From positions 1 through 7,969 of the forward strand of contig JBBQTU010000192.1 of the NCBI GenBank assembly GCA_038213005.1: a stretch of DNA of 7,969 nt, given 5' to 3'. The notes beneath the pieces were generated by a model, which searched no databases, was not told where the DNA came from, and saw only the letters and a program-made list of their open reading frames with translations. A program made the translations under genes and the position numbers. This DNA is from JBBQTU01 sp038213005. Lineage in GTDB: Bacteria; Planctomycetota; Phycisphaerae; Tepidisphaerales; Tepidisphaeraceae. Positions 5,211 to 7,969 of this stretch are shown piece after piece (positions within the stretch are counted from its first letter, which is position 1; each line of letters opens with the position of its first letter).

Positions 5211-5327
5211 AGAAAGACGAACCGCGAAGGCGCGAAGCACGCGAAGAAAGACGCGAAGGGACAGACAATCCGTTGCTTCTTCGCGTTTGTTTCGCGCTCC
5301 TCGCGACTTCGCGGTTTCTGCTTTCTT
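5211..5327. repeat. Large inverted repeat built from CGCGAAG units
   Basis: The left arm (5211-5258) carries CCGCGAAGG, CGCGAAGCA, CGCGAAGAAAGA and CGCGAAG. The right arm (5276-5327) is its imperfect reverse complement, carrying TTCGCG/CTCGCG units and ending CGCGGTTTCTGCTTTCTT. The arms are about 50 bp around a 17-base spacer, and the units recur every 9-12 bases. The TTCGCG run at 1766-1807 is the same unit as half a copy. It fills the gap between yebC and nadC. Confidence 0.65.
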
Positions 5328-5372
5328 CCCCTTGGTTACTTTGTCGTTTCGTGATGAACTGGGTGAACCTCC

Positions 5373-6281
5373 ATGACCGATTTTCCGACCTTTCTGCAAC
5401 TGCGTGAGCTCATCGAGCGAGCCCGCATCGAGGACCTCGGCCAACCGGCCGACGATGTGACCAGCCGCCTGCTCATCTCCGAGCAGGCCCAGGGCCGCGC
5501 CGTCCTGGTCCAGAAACAACCCGGCGTCATCTGTGGGCTGCCGATCATCCTCATGATCTGCCGCGTCTATGACGATGCGCTCAAGGTCGAACCGGCCAGC
5601 GAGCCTCTTGATGTCCTCGAAGGCTCCTGGTCCGACACCCCGCGTCGGCCGCTGGCCATCATCACCGGCCCGCTGCGCTCGCTCCTGTCGGCCGAGCGCG
5701 TGATCCTCAACTTCATCCAGCGCCTCTCCGGCGTCGCCACCCAGACGCGCCGATTCGTCGATGCCATCCAGGGCACCACCGCCCGCATCTACGACACCCG
5801 CAAGACCACCCCCGGCTACCGCCTGCTGGAAAAATACGCCGTCCGCTGCGGCGGGGGGGCCAACCACCGCATGGGCCTCTACGATGGCCTGCTGGTCAAG
5901 GACAACCACATCGCCGCCATCAGGTTGCCCGACCTGGCCGACCAACTCCGAAAGATCGTCGCCATCAGCCGCGCTGAGGCCCCGAACCGCTTCATCCAGA
6001 TCGAAGTCGATACGCTGGACCAGCTCCGTGAAGGCCTCAAAGTCGATCTCATCGACTCCATCCTCCTGGACAACATGGATTGCCCGACGATGTGCCAGGC
6101 CGTCGCCCTCCGCAACGCCGCGGTCGCGCTGACCATGATCCCCACCCTCGAAGCTTCCGGCGGCGTCAACCTAACTACTGTCCGCGCCATCGCCGAAACG
6201 GGCGTCGACCGCATCTCCGTCGGCGCCCTCACCCACTCCGCCGTCGCGCTGGATATCGGCCTGGATATGGACCCGTCCTAA
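5373..6281 (+). CDS. nadC: Quinolinate phosphoribosyltransferase (carboxylating), NadC
   Basis: NadC makes nicotinate mononucleotide from quinolinate and PRPP with release of CO2, the step that joins de novo NAD synthesis to the common route. The 302-residue frame shows every expected block in order: the N-terminal EDLGxxxDDVTS (20-31), QKQPGVICGLP (47-57), the NFIQRLSGVATQT helix (113-125), the substrate-binding segment YDTRKTTPGYRLLEKYAVRC (140-159) followed by GGGANHRMGLYDGLLVKDNH (160-179), IQIEVDT (208-214), LLDNM (231-235), LEASGGVN (259-266) and GVDRISVGALTHS (277-289) for the phosphate site. Arg143, Lys144, His165, Arg166 and Lys176 in these motifs are the usual substrate contacts. 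ATG 5373 is the sensible start, with only a weak GGGTG upstream. A run of seven G at 5853-5859 does not disturb the frame. The enzyme is cytosolic. No other NAD genes are adjacent. Confidence 0.97.
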   Translation: MTDFPTFLQLRELIERARIEDLGQPADDVTSRLLISEQAQGRAVLVQKQPGVICGLPIILMICRVYDDALKVEPASEPLDVLEGSWSDTPRRPLAIITGPLRSLLSAERVILNFIQRLSGVATQTRRFVDAIQGTTARIYDTRKTTPGYRLLEKYAVRCGGGANHRMGLYDGLLVKDNHIAAIRLPDLADQLRKIVAISRAEAPNRFIQIEVDTLDQLREGLKVDLIDSILLDNMDCPTMCQAVALRNAAVALTMIPTLEASGGVNLTTVRAIAETGVDRISVGALTHSAVALDIGLDMDPS

Positions 6282-6674
6282 TCTGAATTGCCAGCGCGCG
6301 GCGCAGGCTTGGAGTGCGGCGACATGTCGCCGGAAGAAATTCCGGTTGGGCTCCCCACGCAACTGCCATCGCATCCCGTCGCCTCCGCCCACACCGACAC
6401 CGCCCACTACGGCATGGGTGCGCCCGTGTTTTCGGGCAGATGCAAGTTGCGCGTCAGCGAGCGGTTGGAGCGAATACGGTGCTGAAAGAGGTGTCGCCCT
6501 TTCAGGGCTCAATCAGTGTGAATGGTTCTTACCCAGGGCTGCGCGAGTACGCTTACCCCGGGCTTACGAATCCCGCCCCGTTGGGGCTAAGAAATCGCGT
6601 GCCCGGAAAACAGGCTCGCGCCTGCGGCATTCCTCGGGCTCTGCAAACTTGATTGCCTCGCCAAACCGGCGAGA
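6282..6674. repeat. Intergenic repeat block between nadC and pheS
   Basis: No gene is supported in these 393 bases. A GGGYGYGCCC-type repeat copy occupies 6416-6446. From 6489 to 6592 three hairpins follow in a row: CGCCCTTTCAGGGCTC; CCAGGGCTGCGCGAGTACGC continuing to ACCCCGGGCT; and CGCCCCGTTGGGGCT. This succession is a type of block I have seen often between genes in planctomycete-like genomes (memory, not checked). Shortly before pheS, GCCTCGCCAAACCGGCGAG (6655-6673) gives another small stem, CTCGCC/GGCGAG, that overlaps the pheS leader and could hide its weak ribosome binding site. An open frame through the block on the plus strand is repeat translation, not a gene. Confidence 0.55.
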
Positions 6675-7715
6675 ATGGCAACTCTTATGTCTGATGTCCT
6701 CCAGAAAATCGTCGAGATGGCCCACCAGGCCCAGCAGGAACTCTCGTCCCTCGGCAGCCCTGAGCAGCTCGAGCAGTTCCGCATCAAGTACCTCGGTGCC
6801 AAGGGCGCCGTCAAAGAGATGATGAGCCAACTGGCCCAGGTGCCTAAGGACCTCAAGCCCCAGGTCGGCCAGAAGCTCAACGCCCTCAAGAACCAGGTTC
6901 AGGCCGCCTTCGACGCACGCAAAGACGGCCTTGGTGCTGCCGTCGCCGTCGGCCCTACGGTCGACGTCACCGAACCCGGCACGCGGCCCCAAGTCGGCAA
7001 CTACCACATTCTCGTCAAGACCACCAACGAGCTCACCGAACTGTTTGGCCGGATGGGCTTTTCCGTCGCCAGCGGCCCGGAAGTCGAGGATGAGTTCCAC
7101 AACTTCATCGCCCTGAACATCCCCCGCAGCCACCCGGCCCGCGACCCGTTGGACAATTTCTATCTCGCCCCGGCCGACGTGAAGGATCCCTTCGCCGTCA
7201 TCGACGAAGGCAAGCAGATCCTCCTTCGCACCCAGACCAGCACCGTGCAGATCCGCGAGATGCAGCGCAAGAAGCCGCCGATCCGCGTCGTCATCCCCGG
7301 CCGCGTCTATCGCCCCGACACCCACGACGCCACGCACCTTTCGATGTTCACGCAGCTTGAGGCCCTGGTGGTTGACAAGCAAGTCACCATGGTCGACCTC
7401 AAGAGCACGATCATGCAGTTCATCCACGCCTACTTCGGCGCCGATGCCAAGGCCCGCTTCCGCCCCAGCTTCTTCCCGTTCACCGAACCGTCGGCCGAGG
7501 TGGATGTCTGGTTCGAAGACAAGCAGCGATGGATCGAGCTAGGCGGCTGCGGCATGGTACACCCCAACGTACTGAAAACTGGTGGCATCGACCCCGAGGA
7601 ATATTCCGGCTGGGCTTTCGGTTTCGGCATCGAGCGTATCGCCATGCGCAAATATGCCATCGACGACATCCGCCTGTTCGTCGAGAACGATGTGCGTTTT
7701 CTGCGGCAGTTTTAA
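6675..7715 (+). CDS. pheS: Phenylalanyl-tRNA synthetase alpha subunit
   Basis: PheS is the catalytic chain of the class II alpha2-beta2 enzyme that charges tRNA-Phe. The 346 residues begin with a helical coiled-coil arm for tRNA (about 5-85, containing LEQFRIKYLGAKGAVKEMM). The catalytic domain follows: HILVKTTNELTELFGRMGFS (111-130), SGPEVEDEFHNFIALNIPRS HPARDP (133-158), LLRTQTSTVQIREM (183-196), PGRVYRPDTHDATHLSMFTQ (208-227, motif 2), RFRPSFFPFTEPSAEVDV (261-278) and motif 3 in GMVHPNVLKTG to GWAFGFGIERIAMRKYAIDD (293-331). All standard elements are present and the length is normal. ATG 6675 is preceded by GGCGAG at 6668-6673; an in-frame ATG at 6687 is the alternative. The beta-subunit gene pheT does not follow directly; another reading frame starts 20 bases after the stop. 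Confidence 0.97.
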   Translation: MATLMSDVLQKIVEMAHQAQQELSSLGSPEQLEQFRIKYLGAKGAVKEMMSQLAQVPKDLKPQVGQKLNALKNQVQAAFDARKDGLGAAVAVGPTVDVTEPGTRPQVGNYHILVKTTNELTELFGRMGFSVASGPEVEDEFHNFIALNIPRSHPARDPLDNFYLAPADVKDPFAVIDEGKQILLRTQTSTVQIREMQRKKPPIRVVIPGRVYRPDTHDATHLSMFTQLEALVVDKQVTMVDLKSTIMQFIHAYFGADAKARFRPSFFPFTEPSAEVDVWFEDKQRWIELGGCGMVHPNVLKTGGIDPEEYSGWAFGFGIERIAMRKYAIDDIRLFVENDVRFLRQF

Positions 7716-7735
7716 CCCGTAGCAGGTGCAGTCTC

Positions 7736-7969
7736 GTGAATATGGAACGAGAACTGTTCGAGCCGGCTGTGGCCTGGTCGGAGGCATCGATCTGGGCCGG
7801 GCTGATGGTCTGCCCCGAAGGCGAAGCCGAGCTGTGGGCCTACCGCCATCGCCGCGAAGCCGACACCTTTCTCCGCATCCTGCGTGGCCGGCGCTGCGTC
7901 ACCCTGGACCGGTGCATGGGAGAGATCGCCGCCGCCTTTCAGTTGCCCTATTGCACCGAGCCCACATGG
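7736..7969 (+). CDS. Partial gene, possible barstar-like protein (runs off the window)
   Basis: An open frame starts at GTG 7736 or ATG 7742 (AGGTG at 7725-7729 lies suitably upstream) and stays open to the last base, giving 78 codons. After an N-terminal segment (ELFEPAVAWSEASIWAGLMV, with CPEGEAELWAYRHRREADTF) the visible end reads LRILRGRRCVTLDRCMGEIA, AAFQLPYCTEPTW. The pattern (h)xxLRGxxxxTxxxxxxEhAxAhxhPxYxxxxxW resembles the start of barstar-family RNase inhibitors (usually ...FPxYFGxNWDAL), though the G-x-N-W-D-A core would be altered here to CTEPTW. It follows pheS by 20 bases, so it probably shares its transcript. The missing C-terminus makes the family assignment tentative. Confidence 0.5.
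   Translation, partial: MNMERELFEPAVAWSEASIWAGLMVCPEGEAELWAYRHRREADTFLRILRGRRCVTLDRCMGEIAAAFQLPYCTEPTW

Noticed and set aside
4959..5945. Long open frame on the minus strand across yebC and nadC (328 codons)
   Set aside because: It lies opposite two well-identified genes, its translation is low-complexity (many G, A, D, V) as expected for antisense of GC-rich genes, and it runs through the CGCGAAG repeat.
6564..7427. Open frame on the minus strand opposite pheS (287 codons)
   Set aside because: It is an antisense shadow of a certain gene with typical L/G/D/V-rich composition and no recognisable motif.

Overview
The window is GC-rich DNA from a bacterium, most likely a planctomycete-like lineage (inference, no search was run). 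The basis is the mix of high-GC housekeeping genes of standard type with long intergenic stretches full of short dispersed hairpin repeats, such as iterated TTCGCG, GCAGAG and CACAGAAG units and GGGCGTGCCC-type palindromes. Housekeeping genes on the right are intact, while the left third is accessory sequence with repeats and decayed genes. The change between the two is near position 3000.

Left accessory part (1-2950): 1-968 holds no convincing gene. It contains palindromic repeats and a very clear 223-bp inverted-repeat element (459-681) with a perfect 31-bp inner arm pair. On the minus strand, 969-1609 is a decayed BrnT/BrnA-like toxin-antitoxin pair; each gene is broken by what looks like a single-base indel. 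1711-2065 is a run of several different short-period repeat families. It is followed by a remnant of a MobC-like ribbon-helix-helix protein interrupted by an amber codon (about 2164-2301). Directly after that is an intact, compact two-gene module: a BrnT-like toxin candidate (2366-2611) and an XRE-type helix-turn-helix antitoxin candidate (2613-2948).

Middle (2950-4450): a near-consensus sigma70-type promoter (2991-3020) faces about 350 bp with no open reading frame of its own orientation that looks real. The stretch 3027-3201 can fold, so a small RNA gene is proposed. A PflX-type radical SAM protein lies on the minus strand (3364-4293) and is divergent from yebC; a promoter can be read for each.

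Right housekeeping part (4450-7969), all plus strand: yebC (TACO1/PmpR family), nadC (quinolinate phosphoribosyltransferase), pheS (phenylalanyl-tRNA synthetase alpha chain) and the first 78 codons of a gene whose visible end resembles barstar-type inhibitors. The gaps after yebC and after nadC each carry a hairpin-repeat block, so these genes are not a tight operon even though they run in one direction. They supply translation (YebC, PheS) and NAD synthesis (NadC) functions.
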